The notes: generated from the sequence alone by a model not told the origin. Shown: positions 1 through 10,678, numbered from the stretch's first letter. The stretch: 64,000 bases of DNA from Diadophis punctatus similis (GCA_023053685.1 JALIGW010000029.1:1-64000), one strand, 5' to 3'. Numbers and translations are program-made.

Positions 1-124
1 TTTTTTATTAGGGCCGTTAAGCCCCTGCATATGTAAGCCATGAACCAGGAAAAACATTCACTGCATGAAGAAAATTATCCGCCCATTTAAGAGCCTTTAC
101 CCTGTGAGTGTCTAGTGTTTAAAA

Positions 125-213
125 CAGGGATCCCCAAACTTGGCAACTTTAAGACTTGTGGACTTCAACTCCCAGAATTCTCCAGCCAGCTATGCCAAGT
201 TTGAAGACCTCTG
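125..213. mobile_element. Short hAT-type MITE
   Basis: An 89-bp element has imperfect inverted ends (CAGGGATCCCCAAACTTGGC on the left, the complement of GCCAAGTTTGAAGACCTCTG on the right). It is flanked by an exact 8-bp duplication, GTTTAAAA, at 117-124 and 214-221. It contains the segment reading 'ACTTCAACTCCCAGAATTC', which recurs in decayed form at 46750, 49615 and 61808. The 8-bp duplication supports the hAT superfamily; there is no coding capacity. Confidence 0.8.
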
Positions 214-221
214 GTTTAAAA

Positions 222-1577
222 TTATAAATCCGAGGACTAGCCTTTTGCCTTTTGTTTCGTCATTCTAGAAATGACTACTTAGATTGTTTTTAAGAACAAC
301 ACTGCCCTACAAAGAGAAGATTTCTCAGAACTGGACATGAAGTCTACCTTGTAAATGCCCACCTACACCCCAAATACATATGAATAGCAGCTCTTGGAGT
401 ACCTGCAAGCTAGTTAGCGTTTGCTCTTGTGTATGTGGAACAATTGTACTGTATGGTCTGTTTGTATTAGAAGCACCCAGGAGACATTGAGGCATTTCAG
501 TGATAGAAGCCGAGAGATACCCAATTAAACAGTGATGCTGGGAAATGATACCATGGTGATGTTACCATAGGAACCAAGGATGCTTCAGTTAAAGAATCCT
601 AACCATTGTTAGGGCTGAATAAGCACAGCCTTGAACAAATATGTGCATACTAGTTCACTTCTGTACACCTATACAATGATGCTTTTTCTCAGCAGCAGTA
701 GCCCATCGTTAACATGTGGCAGTGGCTCTCTTCCATTATCCATTAGCCTTTGACTCAGCCGAGGCATTGAGTATGATGCATGTTTCAGTCAGTAAATGAC
801 AGCTTGGAATAGACAGCAGCAAAATCCAGCCAATCAGAAAGCAGGCGCTCCCTCGGCCATGTGGTGCATGCTTTATTCACAATTTTCAGAAAGGAATCCC
901 CTAATGAAAGTCCCCGCCCTATTACAATTAGCTGCTGCTGACTGGAGGCAGGGTGGGGTTCGTCTTACTCCATAGCCAAGGAAGCAATAAAGCAAACAAA
1001 TGGCTGTTTAAGGAGGGGGGAGATGGATAGAAAGAGGCATCTCCAATCCCCATATTTGTTAGGAGTCCGGTTTGTCTTTCTGGGCACATTTGCCTGTGAC
1101 ATCTGGCTGCGTAAGTGGAAAGTGAGGTTGCAGGAAAAAGGGAAGATTTTCAGACCCTCAGGGAGTAAAGGTGCTAATAGGAGAAAAGAGATATAATGAG
1201 AAGCTTTAAGAACTGCACAAAACATCATCCCCTCCCCAGTAAGGATCCACATTTTGTATATGTGTCTGTGTGTCTTTCTGTAAAATAGAGAAACTATCTG
1301 GGACAAGGGCTATTATCCAGGTCTCTGGAACAACTAGTCTAACATAACAGACACAGCCTATTTGAGGTAAAATGTAGATCCCTCGAGAGTGACAGTGATT
1401 AATCATTAATGCTACAAAAGGATATCCCAGGGAAGGATAAATGGGGGCAATTCTGGATAAAGAGAGTTATCTGTACTGATTCCAGTTTTAGGGACACTCT
1501 AAAGAGAGAAGAGTATAAGGAAAAAATAAAATAAAATTAGCAAACTAAATGCTATATAGTACTGTATTTGCATACAC

Positions 1578-1579
<2 letters not shown>
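222..1579. other. Unique sequence, no gene seen
   Basis: I see no coding exon or clear repeat here. The stretch from about 700 to 950 is free of repeats and has clustered short motifs (a CCAAT at about 819-823 and a homeodomain-type ATTACAATTAG at about 922-932), so it could be a conserved regulatory element. That is only a suspicion without alignment. Confidence 0.3.
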
Positions 1580-1630
<51 letters not shown>

Positions 1631-1642
1631 GAGAGAGAGAGA

Positions 1643-1680
<38 letters not shown>
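1580..1680. repeat. (GA)n microsatellite
   Basis: About 100 bp of GA dinucleotides, interrupted by single GT and GG changes near 1627 and 1647. Confidence 0.95.
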
Positions 1681-1683
<3 letters not shown>

Positions 1684-3104
1684 GTATAAAGAATTAGACT
1701 AAAACAGGTGTAAGATCCATGGATTTTTTCATCCTTTTCTGTTATTCTCCTCTGATTTCACCTCTACCTTCCCCTGTCAGCTTCACATTCCCCCTCCAGA
1801 GGGCCTGTTTCAAAGCTAAGTGATGCATTTCCATGGGCTTTGGCTATACTCATATTGATTCTGTGCACGCAGGCAAAGATGCTGAACAGCAGCATCTTAA
1901 CTAAGAATCCAGCAATTTGCAGGATTTAGAATAATCCACGAGACTGTAGAGGCATCACATCTGAATTGGGTAAATGCCACCGACTTCTCTTCTAGGTAAC
2001 CAACCACTTACGTTGCTTTCAGCACAGCCTTGTAATACATCTGCAAGAGGTTTTCAGTCTGCTCACACATCTGTAATGGTCTCGATGCAATTAAATTTTA
2101 ATATTTAAAAGGGAACCTCTAATCCCTTGGCCAATATCCTTAATAAATTAAATGTGGCATGTATAAGAAAGCAAATAAACATCAGGTTCAACTGTCTACA
2201 TGGCCATAACATTCCCTAGGTCACTGTGAGCCAGGTAACCTGGCTCTCAACCTAACTTCCTTCCCATGGAGATTGAGAAGATAAAGGGATCCTGTGCAGG
2301 ACATTGAATTGCTTGGAGAAAAATCAGAAGGTATGGCAAAGGTAATCATGCAGCTTTCATTGACAGAGCACGGAAGAGGTTTGTTCTTGCTATCCTTTAG
2401 ATTTTTGTTCTTTCAATTCCTCAGTACGGTAGGCTACAACTCTCAAATTCTCATCCAATTGCTAACCAGATTCAAGTTTCTTTAATTTTCAGGCCCAGAA
2501 AAGGCCAATAATAAGCAAGCAAGCAAGCAAATAAATAAATAAATAAATGTCTGCCCATTTCAACTGTTGATTAGGTAGAAATAATCTATTACCCGGATAT
2601 ATCTTTCTTTCCTGTTGCTGTTGTCATTGTCCAATAGCCAATTTTTGGATTACATCCAAAGACACAAATAAAAACAACCACACATTTACCAAATCTCACG
2701 TCACTTTTAAGAAGGTTTCTGGACAAACAGACTGTCTATACATGGATAGCTGCATTTGCTCCCTTTTTAGGCACTTTAGAGAAAATACTATTGTATTCTT
2801 TAATAACATTCAGTATCTACAGCTTCTGCAAAACTCTGATAAAAAGTGGAATGAATAAAATTCAGTTTTATTACTGTGACCATTCCAAAATGTATCCTGC
2901 TTTTCCAAGTATGTACAAACAAGTTTTGCTTGCATATATTTACATCTTGCATTTTTACAGAATTAATCTATATTACTGCATCCTTTCCATGACACCAGGA
3001 TATTTGTAATCTCACAGGTTTGCACGTGCAAGATTGCATCAGGAGCAAGAAAATATGTGTTCTTAACTATAATACATGTGCAGAGGACTGTAAACTCTTA
3101 GAGA
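1681..3104. other. Unique sequence with one small tetranucleotide tract
   Basis: No gene seen. A compound AAGC/AAAT tetranucleotide tract sits at about 2513-2548. The small open frames have no recognisable domains. Confidence 0.4.
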
Positions 3105-3112
3105 GCTTAGAT

Positions 3113-3500
3113 CCGTGATAGCGAACCTATGGCACGTGTGCCAGAGGTGGCACGCAGCGCCCTTTCGGCATGCGAGCCATCGCCCCAGCTCAGCTCTGCC
3201 ACACATGCATGTGCCTCCCGCTGGCCAGCTGGTCTTTGGGTCTCTGCCACGCATGCACAGGAGGGTGAGGCGCACATGGTGGGTGCATGCACATGCGCAG
3301 GGGCGCGCATGCGGGTGGGTTGCGTGCACATGGGTGTGGCCAGGTGCATGCAAGGGGTTTCACGCACATGTGTAGGGGGTGGGGTGCATGCACGGGGGCA
3401 TGCACGCATTGCATTTTGGGGGTTTGGGGATGTGCATGCGCATTCATGCACGTACGTGCGCACTTTGGACACTCGGTCCGGAAAAGGTTAGCCATCACTG
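3113..3500. mobile_element. Non-autonomous hAT element, GTGATGGCGAACC family
   Basis: A 388-bp CpG-rich element. The left end reads CCGTGATAGCGAACCTATGG and the right end is the complement of CAGTGATGGCTAACCTTTTC. The flanking duplication is GCTTAGAT (3105-3112) and GCCTAGAT (3501-3508), one mismatch. Its interior is rich in CA/TG steps and CATGCGCA-like palindromes, which makes long spurious open frames in both directions. The termini resemble what I recall of the OposCharlie1 (OC1) group of hAT elements; that name is tentative. Two relatives occur at 4534 and 54459. Confidence 0.8.
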
Positions 3501-3508
3501 GCCTAGAT

Positions 3509-3628
3509 CAAGGGTGTCCAACTGATATTGTCACGTGATGTATCATGACTCCCCCCTTTTGCTAAAATAGGAGTGGGCATGGCCAGCATGTGACGTATCC
3601 GGGGCGTGGGCCATGAGTTTGACACCTG
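3509..3628. mobile_element. Short hAT-type MITE (GTCAAAC/GTTTGACA family)
   Basis: A 120-bp element with ends CAAGGGTGTCCAAC and GTTTGACACCTG. It is flanked on both sides by exact GCCTAGAT (3501-3508 and 3629-3636). Its left duplication is also the right duplication of the preceding hAT element. Relatives at 13554 and 53582 are 136 and 135 bp. Confidence 0.8.
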
Positions 3629-3636
3629 GCCTAGAT

Positions 3637-4085
3637 CCATGTTGAGCCAGGCATCAGCAGCAGAATAAAAATCAGAGATGAACTGTCAAGGAATTCAGAA
3701 GAAGAGTGCGTAACATTTAGAAATAACCATTTATTTCAGCAATGGTTAGGTTCATAAGGAGCGGGTTAGAGAACAATAGAAGAGTAAGATCTTTTATAAG
3801 GATTTTGGATTGTAGAATGAGAATTCTGGGGTTCTGATTCATGGTCAGGATCTTGGGACCAAATGGAGAAAACAAGGTAAGTTTCCTTGCGTAAGGAGAC
3901 TCATTTTTTATTAAGAAAAATATCCTTTTTTAAAAAGGAGCAGCAGTTAAAAATAACAGTTGTCTCCTCTTAGCCAGCAGAGGATCATTGATTGGATTAG
4001 GCACTTATCACCCAGTACTTTGTTGCACTGTGATTATTAGTTCTGCTTTAGTCAATTGCACAACTGCTTCTAGTCAATTTCATTC
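3637..4085. other. Unique sequence, no gene seen
   Basis: Nothing recognised. It lies between the paired hAT insertions and the 3' end of a Penelope-like remnant. Confidence 0.3.
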
Positions 4086-5168
4086 TCTGAGCTTGGTTGT
4101 TTTCTTGCAGACATTTCATTACCCAAACAAGGTAGCATCATCAGTGCTTGTAAGGAATAGGGTTTGCTCTCAGTTTACATTCTAGTGGCTTGCCCTGGGG
4201 TGGTCTTAGAGATTCTTTGGTTGGGCTGTTTACTGTTAGTTTTTTGGCAGTTCCTTGACTGGGGTATTGTTTACTTGTTAGTTTGATGTTAACCTTGGAG
4301 TTAATCTATGCACATCTGGCTGCTAATTGCTGGTGGGGAGATGTTTTGGTCTTTTGTTCCCTTTTGGTTTGTTGGTTGTCTCTTTTGCATAGTTTATAGA
4401 TATGCCTATGTGTCTATTGATGGCTAATTTGTGCTCTAGGCTTGTAGAAATTCCCTTGTGGTTTTTGGACTTGGCCTGGTCTAGGATGATCACAGTTTCC
4501 CAATGGAAACTATGGTTAAGTCTGTCCATATCTCAGTAGTGGCTAACCTTTTCAGCATGGAGTGCTGAAAGCGCGCGCACACACCCATAATGCAATGTGC
4601 GTGCGACCCCCCGTGTGTGCAGCCCATCCCCCATGCGTGTCTCCCGCATGCACCCCAACCCCCGCACATCCGCGGCAGAGACCCGAAAACCAGCTGGCCG
4701 GCGGGAGGAGCACACGCATGAGTGGCGGAGCCGAGCTGGGGTGACAGCTTGCGTGCCCGCAGAGAGGGCTCTGCGTGCCACCTGTGGCACGCGTGCCATA
4801 GGTTCACCATCACAGCCATATGTTATGAAATTAAAGAGTTTTCATCATGTCTTCTGACTGCCAGTTGGTGTTCATGGATGGGTTCGGCCAGTCTTCTGCC
4901 TGTTTGTCCTACATAGTGACTGTTGCAGTCATTAGCCTGTAAATGGCTTCTATTTTTTTGTCTATGGCTGCTGGATCTTTTGGTTTACTTGTTTTGAATT
5001 ATTTCATTCATTGAATTCATTCAAAATTATTTCACTTTGAATTTCATTCTGGCTTTGTTAATGATAGGAAAGACTTCATTCTTTTCATCAAGGAAAGGAT
5101 CAGGGAAGGCTTTGTTAAGGGGCAGAACTAGTTTTTGGGGTTTGATAATGTAAGGTGGGGCACTTGTC
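4086..5168 (-). mobile_element. Penelope-like retroelement remnant with GIY-YIG endonuclease, split by a hAT element
   Basis: Read on the minus strand, the part at about 4830-4930 encodes HYVGQTGRRLAEPIHEHQLA, which looks like the start of the GIY-YIG endonuclease of Penelope-like elements. After a 282-bp hAT insertion the frame resumes at about 4323-4529 with ETVIILDQAKSK and AINRHIGI, matching the later part of that domain (the ILDQA and INRHI motifs). The 3' end (4104-4144, minus) has a hammerhead-like core, CTGATGA with GAAA, followed by the TCTGCAAG sequence seen in other copies. The reverse transcriptase is not recognisable; the 5' boundary near 5168 is set only by the next insertion. 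In-frame stops make it inactive. Confidence 0.65.
4534..4815. mobile_element. Non-autonomous hAT element inside the Penelope-like remnant
   Basis: A 282-bp element of the same family as 3113-3500 but inverted: left end CAGTAGTGGCTAACCTTTTC, right end the complement of CTGTGATGGTGAACCTATGG. The 8-bp duplication is CCATATCT (4526-4533) and CCATATGT (4816-4823), one mismatch. Removing it rejoins the endonuclease coding region around it. Confidence 0.8.
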
Positions 5169-5192
5169 CTTGGTTCCAGAGGTGGGTTGCTC

Positions 5193-5430
5193 CAGGGGTG
5201 AAATCCAGCAGGCTCTGACAGGTTCTGGAGAACCGGTAGCAGAAATTTTGAGTAGTTTGGAGAACCAGCAAATACCACCTTTGGCTGGCCCCAGAATGGG
5301 GTGGGAATGGGGATTTTGCAGTACCCTTCCCCTGCCATGTCCACCAAGCCACGCCCACAAAGCCACACCATGCCCACAAAGCCATGCCCACAGAACCGGT
5401 AGTAAAAAAAAAAAAGGGATTTCACCACTG
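5193..5430. mobile_element. hAT-type element, GAGAACCGGTAG family (copy 1)
   Basis: A 238-bp element starting CAGGGGTGAAATCC and ending GGATTTCACCACTG, inserted in the outer element with an exact duplication GGTTGCTC (5185-5192, 5431-5438). Shared internal landmarks with the copies at 12101, 38007 and 55673 are AATTTTGAGTAGTT, AAATACCACCT and CCACGCCCAC. Confidence 0.85.
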
Positions 5431-5552
5431 GGTTGCTCCTGGTTCTAAGAACCGGTAGCACCGGCAGTGAGAGGCTTCGCCCACCCACCCGGGATGCTTC
5501 TACACATGCACGCACGCGAACCGGTAGTAAAGGGTTTTAGAACCCTCTACTG

Positions 5553-5891
5553 CAGTGGTTCCCAACCTTTTTGTGATCGAGTACCACTTGGAGGTCCCGT
5601 ACAGTCGCCGCGTACCACCTGGTTCCAGAGAAACTAAATTCGATCAGATATCACTTTATTTCCATAATTGTACCGTTCCTTTTTTGGCCCCGAGCCGCTG
5701 GGACCAGGTGGGTGGCGTGTGGCAACAGTTGCAAATCGTTGCCAGATTATCTTGTGTTAGGCAGTAAACATTTTTGTGAAGTAAAAAATAACTAACTAAA
5801 AATCGTTCATGACCCCGAAAGTGTTCGCGTACCACCTGGAAGGCCCTCGCGTACCACTAGTGGTACATGTACCACAGGTTGGGAACCACTG
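5553..5891. mobile_element. hAT-type element with CAGTGGTTCCCAACC termini
   Basis: A 339-bp element with near-perfect inverted ends CAGTGGTTCCCAACCT and AGGTTGGGAACCACTG, flanked by exact CTCTACTG (5545-5552, 5892-5899). The subterminal motif CGTACCACCTGG recurs in several orientations. The terminus is of the general Charlie/SPIN type; no transposase fragment is visible. Confidence 0.85.
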
Positions 5892-6198
5892 CTCTACTGC
5901 TTGGTTCATGTCATGCTTGCATGGTCAGGGGCAAATAAAACTCTTTTCCCATTTCAGCCTTAATAAGATGCCACTACTATGGGATGGGGTATCAATTCTC
6001 GCCTCCTAAAAGTTCCCCAGAATGGCCTCCAACCCAAACAATCGTTGCTTAACATTAGGTGCCTTCACCACTTCATTCTCTGCAGATGTGCTTGGAAAAA
6101 GCTTCTTACCCCATTCACTTGTAAGTAGGCACATGATTGGCACTTTCCTAAATTTTCCCTGACCTCAGTTTGACCCAAGATAGCTATTGGGTTTATAC

Positions 6199-6564
6199 CA
6201 GGGGTGGGTTCCTCCCGGTTCGGACTGGTTTGCCTGAACTGGTAGCGACCCGCTGGTGATGTCACGATGACATCACTGACCCGGTTCGGTCGGTGCCGGT
6301 CTGTGGGCGCCCCCATCTTTGTTTTAAAAAAAATTCGATTTTTTTTGAATTTTTTTTGAATTATTATTTTCTTCTGAGCATGCGCAGAAGCCGAGTTTCT
6401 GGCCCTGTGCATGCGGTCGCCATCTTGTTTTTGGCTTTTAAAAAAATGTGGATTTTTTGGCACTGTGTATGTGTGTGCACGCAAAGCACGCCCGCCCATG
6501 AGGTGCACCCACCCGGCGTGGGAGGAAGCGAACTGGCAGCGAGGTAAGTAGGAACCCACCCCTG
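6199..6564. mobile_element. hAT-type element, splice-donor subfamily (copy 1)
   Basis: A 366-bp element with ends CAGGGGTGGGTTCCTCCC and GGAACCCACCCCTG and exact duplication GTTTATAC (6191-6198, 6565-6572). It carries CATGCGCAGAAGCCGAGTTT near the middle and the sequence GCGAGGTAAGTAGG just inside its right end, a perfect 5' splice-site consensus (GAG/GTAAGT). Relatives are at 14005, 17103, 36702 and 55016. Confidence 0.9.
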
Positions 6565-6769
6565 GTTTATACATTGAGTAGAGGGATTACTATGCTTGAG
6601 TAATAAAGGGAAAAATGTGACAGAATTACAGGGTTTTTTTAGAAAGAAGGTTAAGGGAGTGCTTTGATCATCTCTTGGTGTGTAAACATTGCTTCAGCCT
6701 CACTGAAACTGAAATAGCATCCTCATCTGCATGCAGGTGATCCTACATCTACCGGTACATGCAGGTGAT

Positions 6770-7035
6770 CTTTACCAAAAGGCAAGACAAGAAACAATGG
6801 TTGGAAACTAACCAAGGAGAGAAGCAACTTATAACTAAGGAGAAATCTCCTAATGGTGAGAGCAATCAACCAAAGAAATAGCTTGCCTTCAGAAGTTGTG
6901 GGTTGCACCATCACTGGAGGCTTTCAAAAAGAGATTGGAGAGCCATATGCCTGAAATGATATAGTTTCCCCTGCTTGAGCAGGGGGCTGGACTAGAAGAC
7001 CTCTGAGGTCCCTTCCAACTCTATTATTACATGTT
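6770..7035 (+). mobile_element. CR1 LINE 3' end, plus strand
   Basis: A 5'-truncated CR1 end. It shows the conserved coding remnants (CTAAGGAGAAATCTCC, then CAGCTTGCC-like and GAGGCTTTCAAA blocks) and the typical 3' terminus AGCAGGGGGCTGGACTAGAA followed by GGTCCCTTCCAACTCTATT. Three other copies in the window have the same orientation (34086, 43219, 44527). Confidence 0.85.
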
Positions 7036-7079
7036 CTACATGCAGCAAAGCAACAGCTTTGAAATGTTTTTGAATATTA

Positions 7080-7310
7080 GTAGCTGAGGTTGGTAGTTAC
7101 GTTATTGGTTTGAGCTCCGAGCTTGGCAATTTGGTTACAAACGTTTTGTCCCCATTTGAGGAGACATCTTCAGCGTGCTTGTCTGGGGGAGCACTGGCCT
7201 TTACGTACCTTGCTGAGTCCTGGTCTGATTTAGGGTTGTGCAACAGCTTTTCCCAAGACTTGAAATACCTGATCAGAAAAGCCTTTGACATGTCTGCCTT
7301 TTTCTGATCA
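7080..7310 (-). mobile_element. Penelope-like repeat fragment, minus strand
   Basis: On the minus strand this fragment contains CTGAAGA (7173-7167), a 6-bp stem GTCTCC/GGGGAC with loop TCAAAT, then AAAACG and TTGCCAAGCTCGGAGCTCAAA. The arrangement is the same hammerhead-like core plus tail seen at 4104-4144, 31337-31366 and 42020-42050. The second core box is AAAA rather than GAAA. No coding region is left. Confidence 0.5.
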
Positions 7311-8343
7311 GAAGCTGAAGAGCATTCCAGTTAGTTAACTAGAGCTATGGAATCCATACTTAATGTATATTCCAGTAAAACAAAAAACTTGAGAAAGTTT
7401 TCTTACAGGTGTGCAGAAGGGGTTAAGAGAACAGGAGGAGGGGGAGGAAAAAGGAGGAGGAGAAAACAAAGAGGAAACCTGCACTTTCCTCTTGCATTTT
7501 ATAGCCTTCAAATCAATACATTTATTCAAATGCTTCTTTGTCTAAATGCTCAAACCCAAACATGCAAATGCATGCATTATTTTATTCCATGTCTAAGTAA
7601 ATCAGCACACAATTCAAAATGGAAAAAAACCACACTGCATTTGCATCGGTTCAATCACAGAGATAAAGCAGTCAGTAAATATCATGTGGGACAACTAACT
7701 AAGGCTTTCCAAACATTATATTTAAAGATAAAGCCACTGCAGTATAAATCTGTGTGCAAGAAGAAAAAAAAGAGAGCCATCCGTTTCTACTAGATCTAGG
7801 GATAAAATAATTTCAATTAGCAGCAGTGCTGATTAAAGCGACTTCCTCCCCATCTGCTATTTTCTCCCAGCCAGGTGCTAGTTTTCTTTCTAAATATGTA
7901 GCTTCTGCAGGAGGAGAAAATGGTTGGGAGGGAGGGAGGGGGAATTTATCCCTCCTGCTGCTCTCTGCACTGATCAGAATAAATCTTTCCCCATTTCCTA
8001 CAACTGCTTTAGCACTGAAATATTATCAATCATATCTGGTTTAGGTCTTCCTAGCAGAAGCTCAACAAAGCTCACTATTCAAATATATACTGGGGTGGGG
8101 GTGGGGATAATAAAATGAACCTTCTTTCCTCTTGCCTGGGGGCCCAGAATATAGGAGTGTCAGTCTTGCAAGTCAATGGATGGCTTTGCATAGTGTGCTA
8201 AAAGGTATGGTTTGCTTAATAATAGTGACTTAAATAAAGGCCAATTGGCTGAATCTAACACATTAAAGTTGTAACACAGGAGTTACAAGTCAGAATGGTG
8301 TGGATGAGTCAGGAGAATTTTTCAAATATATATATTTACTGAT
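7311..8343. other. Unique sequence, no gene seen
   Basis: A purine-rich GGAGGA tract lies at about 7430-7475. The 148-codon plus-strand frame at 7347-7793 has low-complexity composition and no domain I recognise; I do not call it a gene. Confidence 0.3.
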
Positions 8344-8344
8344 A

Positions 8345-8485
8345 GGGAAGAGAACCTTGTGGCCTAGAGGTTAAACTGCTGCCTTACAAGCAGACTGCCC
8401 AGGTTCAATTCCCAGTAAGGGTATGGCTATCTGATGAGAGCAAAATAGCTCAAAATAGATCTATAATAGTCTCCCTTTATTTTCA
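8345..8485 (+). mobile_element. tRNA-derived SINE
   Basis: A tRNA-like head with an A box (TGGCCTAGAGG, about 8371-8381) and a B box (GGTTCAATTCC, about 8402-8412), followed by a body with GGGTATGGCTA and a CTCCCTTTATTTTC end. This is the layout of a pol III-transcribed SINE. Its body differs from the Sauria SINEs at 39820 and 48758, so it is another family. Confidence 0.7.
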
Positions 8486-10103
8486 TTTATCAGCAAATAA
8501 TGTTATACACACACACACACACACATTAAATATACTTATTTTAAAAAATGTAATTATCAGAAACAGGAGCAGCATTTTTTAAAAAAAATTCTCCTGGAGT
8601 TTACACATTATTTGAAGCCACAACGTCACTTATTCAGTTTTTTTCCTTAAGAGTGTATGGCCACAACCCACCTACTGCATTGCCATAGAACCATAATTTG
8701 TGACTTGGCACGATGTGTGTGAATTTTGGTCTATATCCAACAAAATTATAAGCTCTGAACAGCATGTGAAACTGGTCAGTAGTTTTCTGTTTGCAGGCTT
8801 CCTGAATTCTTGTTGGTTTGTTGTATGGGAGAAGCGTCCAGGGGCTGCACTTCTTTGGCAGCATGAAAGAGTTCCCTGGGGATGGGGAAATAATTATGCA
8901 GACGTTTCCTGCCCTCCAACATGCTTTGATGCCCGTGTTTATGAAGTTGAACTGTCAAGAAGGAACTCTTCAGTCTGCAGCTCTCTAATCAGGCCCTGAA
9001 GGGTGAAAACAAGGGAATTCTCTAGGACCTGTCCCAGACTGTCCCTGGGGGTGGGTGGGGGCGGGCCACTCAGCACTTCCTCTAGTGTGTCAGCTAGAGT
9101 CAGATAAATATACAGCGCACAAATGCCAGATTAGCCAGTAATGCAAAGCCATGCCCTGGAACAGCTGGGGAGACTGCAGATCCAGAGTCTCAGCTTTTCC
9201 ATTTGCAGTGGGGGAGGGGAGGTATTTCATTAACAGGGAAGGTATTGGGGCAGGGCAGCAAGCCTTTGCTCATTCTTTTATACCACTGCATCTGTTCTGC
9301 CTGGATGGCTTACTAGCTGATTGATTTTTGTTCCAGTTTCTATTGCTTCCCTAAGAACAGGAAAGCCTCATTTAACACTGGCTACCGATCTTCCCTAATG
9401 CCTTAATTTCTTTGAAAATTCTTTTTAAAATTCGTTTTCTTGCTTTCGTTAATCAAAGGGGAAAAAAAAATACAAGCGGAAAGAAAATACATGCAAAAGT
9501 TATTGAATAAAGGAAAAGCGCTTGTGATGTAACACTTCTGATGCTTCTTTCATCATTCTGATGAAAGCAGTGACAGCCCGAGGGTGCCATTGTGTGTGTA
9601 TCCAGGCCCGGTATGTATTCTGAAAAACAACTTCATTTCTTATAACAAATACAACTTCCTTAAGTCAGGCTTACAGTACCTTTTGGTGATTGCATGGACG
9701 TGTCCATATAGTTGTTTCAAGAGTAGTACAAAAATGATTGGCTGCTGTTTTCTTTCATCAACATTTTTCTTGGTGACTAAATATATAGCCCTGGGATTTT
9801 TTTGGGTAATCTCTCATTCAGGTACTAGCCATGTTCAACCTTGCTTAACCTTGCTTTTGAGGGGAAAAAGTAAACAACACTTCAGCTCATTCCTTTGCTG
9901 AGAAACTGAACAATAATTTGATAAACAGGACACGCTGTATTGAAGATATGCACAGATGTCCTACCATTTCAATATATCAGTCATTTTTAAGGTCATGGAT
10001 AAGTCTGCATATGCAACGAATTATAAGTTTTTATCAAACGCAGATAACGTATGGAAGGCCCTAACTCTACAATCTATCTAAGGTTAGAAATTACGTTAGA
10101 CTG
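8486..10103. other. Unique sequence, possible conserved non-coding element
   Basis: No exon recognised. The stretch 8870-9230 is repeat-free and contains AATAATTATGCAGAC and GCCAGTAATGCAAAGCC, both compatible with homeodomain/POU sites. It is a candidate regulatory element on the downstream side of CDK5R2; this is inference only. A small (AC)n tract is at about 8509-8524. Confidence 0.3.
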
Positions 10104-10678
10104 TGTTATAAGGAATATCCTTTTAGGTTCAGTTCCAAGTGGGGAAAAAGACACTGGATTCATGAAGGTTGCTTGGAAGGAAGGTTTAATGGTGGACAGG
10201 AGCACATGGCACGAGCCCCTGTACAGAAAAGGTAGCTTACATGGTTCCAGGTGTGGGTGAAGAGAAAAAGAGAGAGAAGAGATGCTGAGTTCCTTGTTTT
10301 TATAGTCTAAGTTGGGTCCCACCTCTTAGATTTCCTGTTCCTGTATAGAAATGTATCCCATTGGCTCTCAGACCCTCCAGGGGCATGCTGGGGCAACTCT
10401 TGGCTTTTGTCTAATCCAGCTTTTGCTGAATGAAAGGGCCTTGGGCAAATCCTATTATGGTTTCATTATGCAGAAGACTTTCAGCCAGGTGAGAGGAATG
10501 TGTGAGCTGGGCCCAGTCCTTAATAGCCCATTTGCAAGGCGTGGGGGTTTTCCAAGAGGAGTCTTTTGTCTGTTTAAAAAGCATGTTTCCAGATGTGTTC
10601 CACAGAATATTTCCTACCTTTTAATATCTCCTAGGATATCTCATTTCCTAGGAGAGGGGTGGGTGCTAACTTCCTACA
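10104..10678 (+). mobile_element. Possible solo LTR, copy 1
   Basis: About 575 bp that aligns by eye in one direction with 50214-50710. Both begin TGTT, share GGTTCAGTTCCAAGTGG and AAAGACACTGGA near the start, AATGAAAGGGC and GGGCAA in the middle, and end GAGAGGGGTGGGTGCTAACT then CTTCCTACA. The TG...CA ends, size and absence of coding sequence fit a solo LTR. No target duplication is visible at this copy. Confidence 0.45.

Larger units (their letters stand above)
5177..5899. mobile_element. hAT-type element carrying two further hAT insertions
   Basis: The outer element starts CAGAGGTGGGTTGCTCC at 5177 and ends TTTTAGAACCCTCTACTG at 5552. Its last 8 bases, CTCTACTG, were duplicated by a later insertion and reappear at 5892-5899. 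The outer duplication is exact: CTTGGTTC at 5169-5176 and 5900-5907. Without the two inner elements it is about 130 bp. Its core matches the element at 53784-53970 in reverse orientation (GAACCGGTAGTAA, GGGATGCTTCT, CCCACCCACC). Confidence 0.75.

Noticed and set aside
3063..3538. Six overlapping frames of 72-121 codons rich in His, Ala and Cys
   Set aside because: All are read from the CA/TG-rich interior of the hAT element at 3113-3500.
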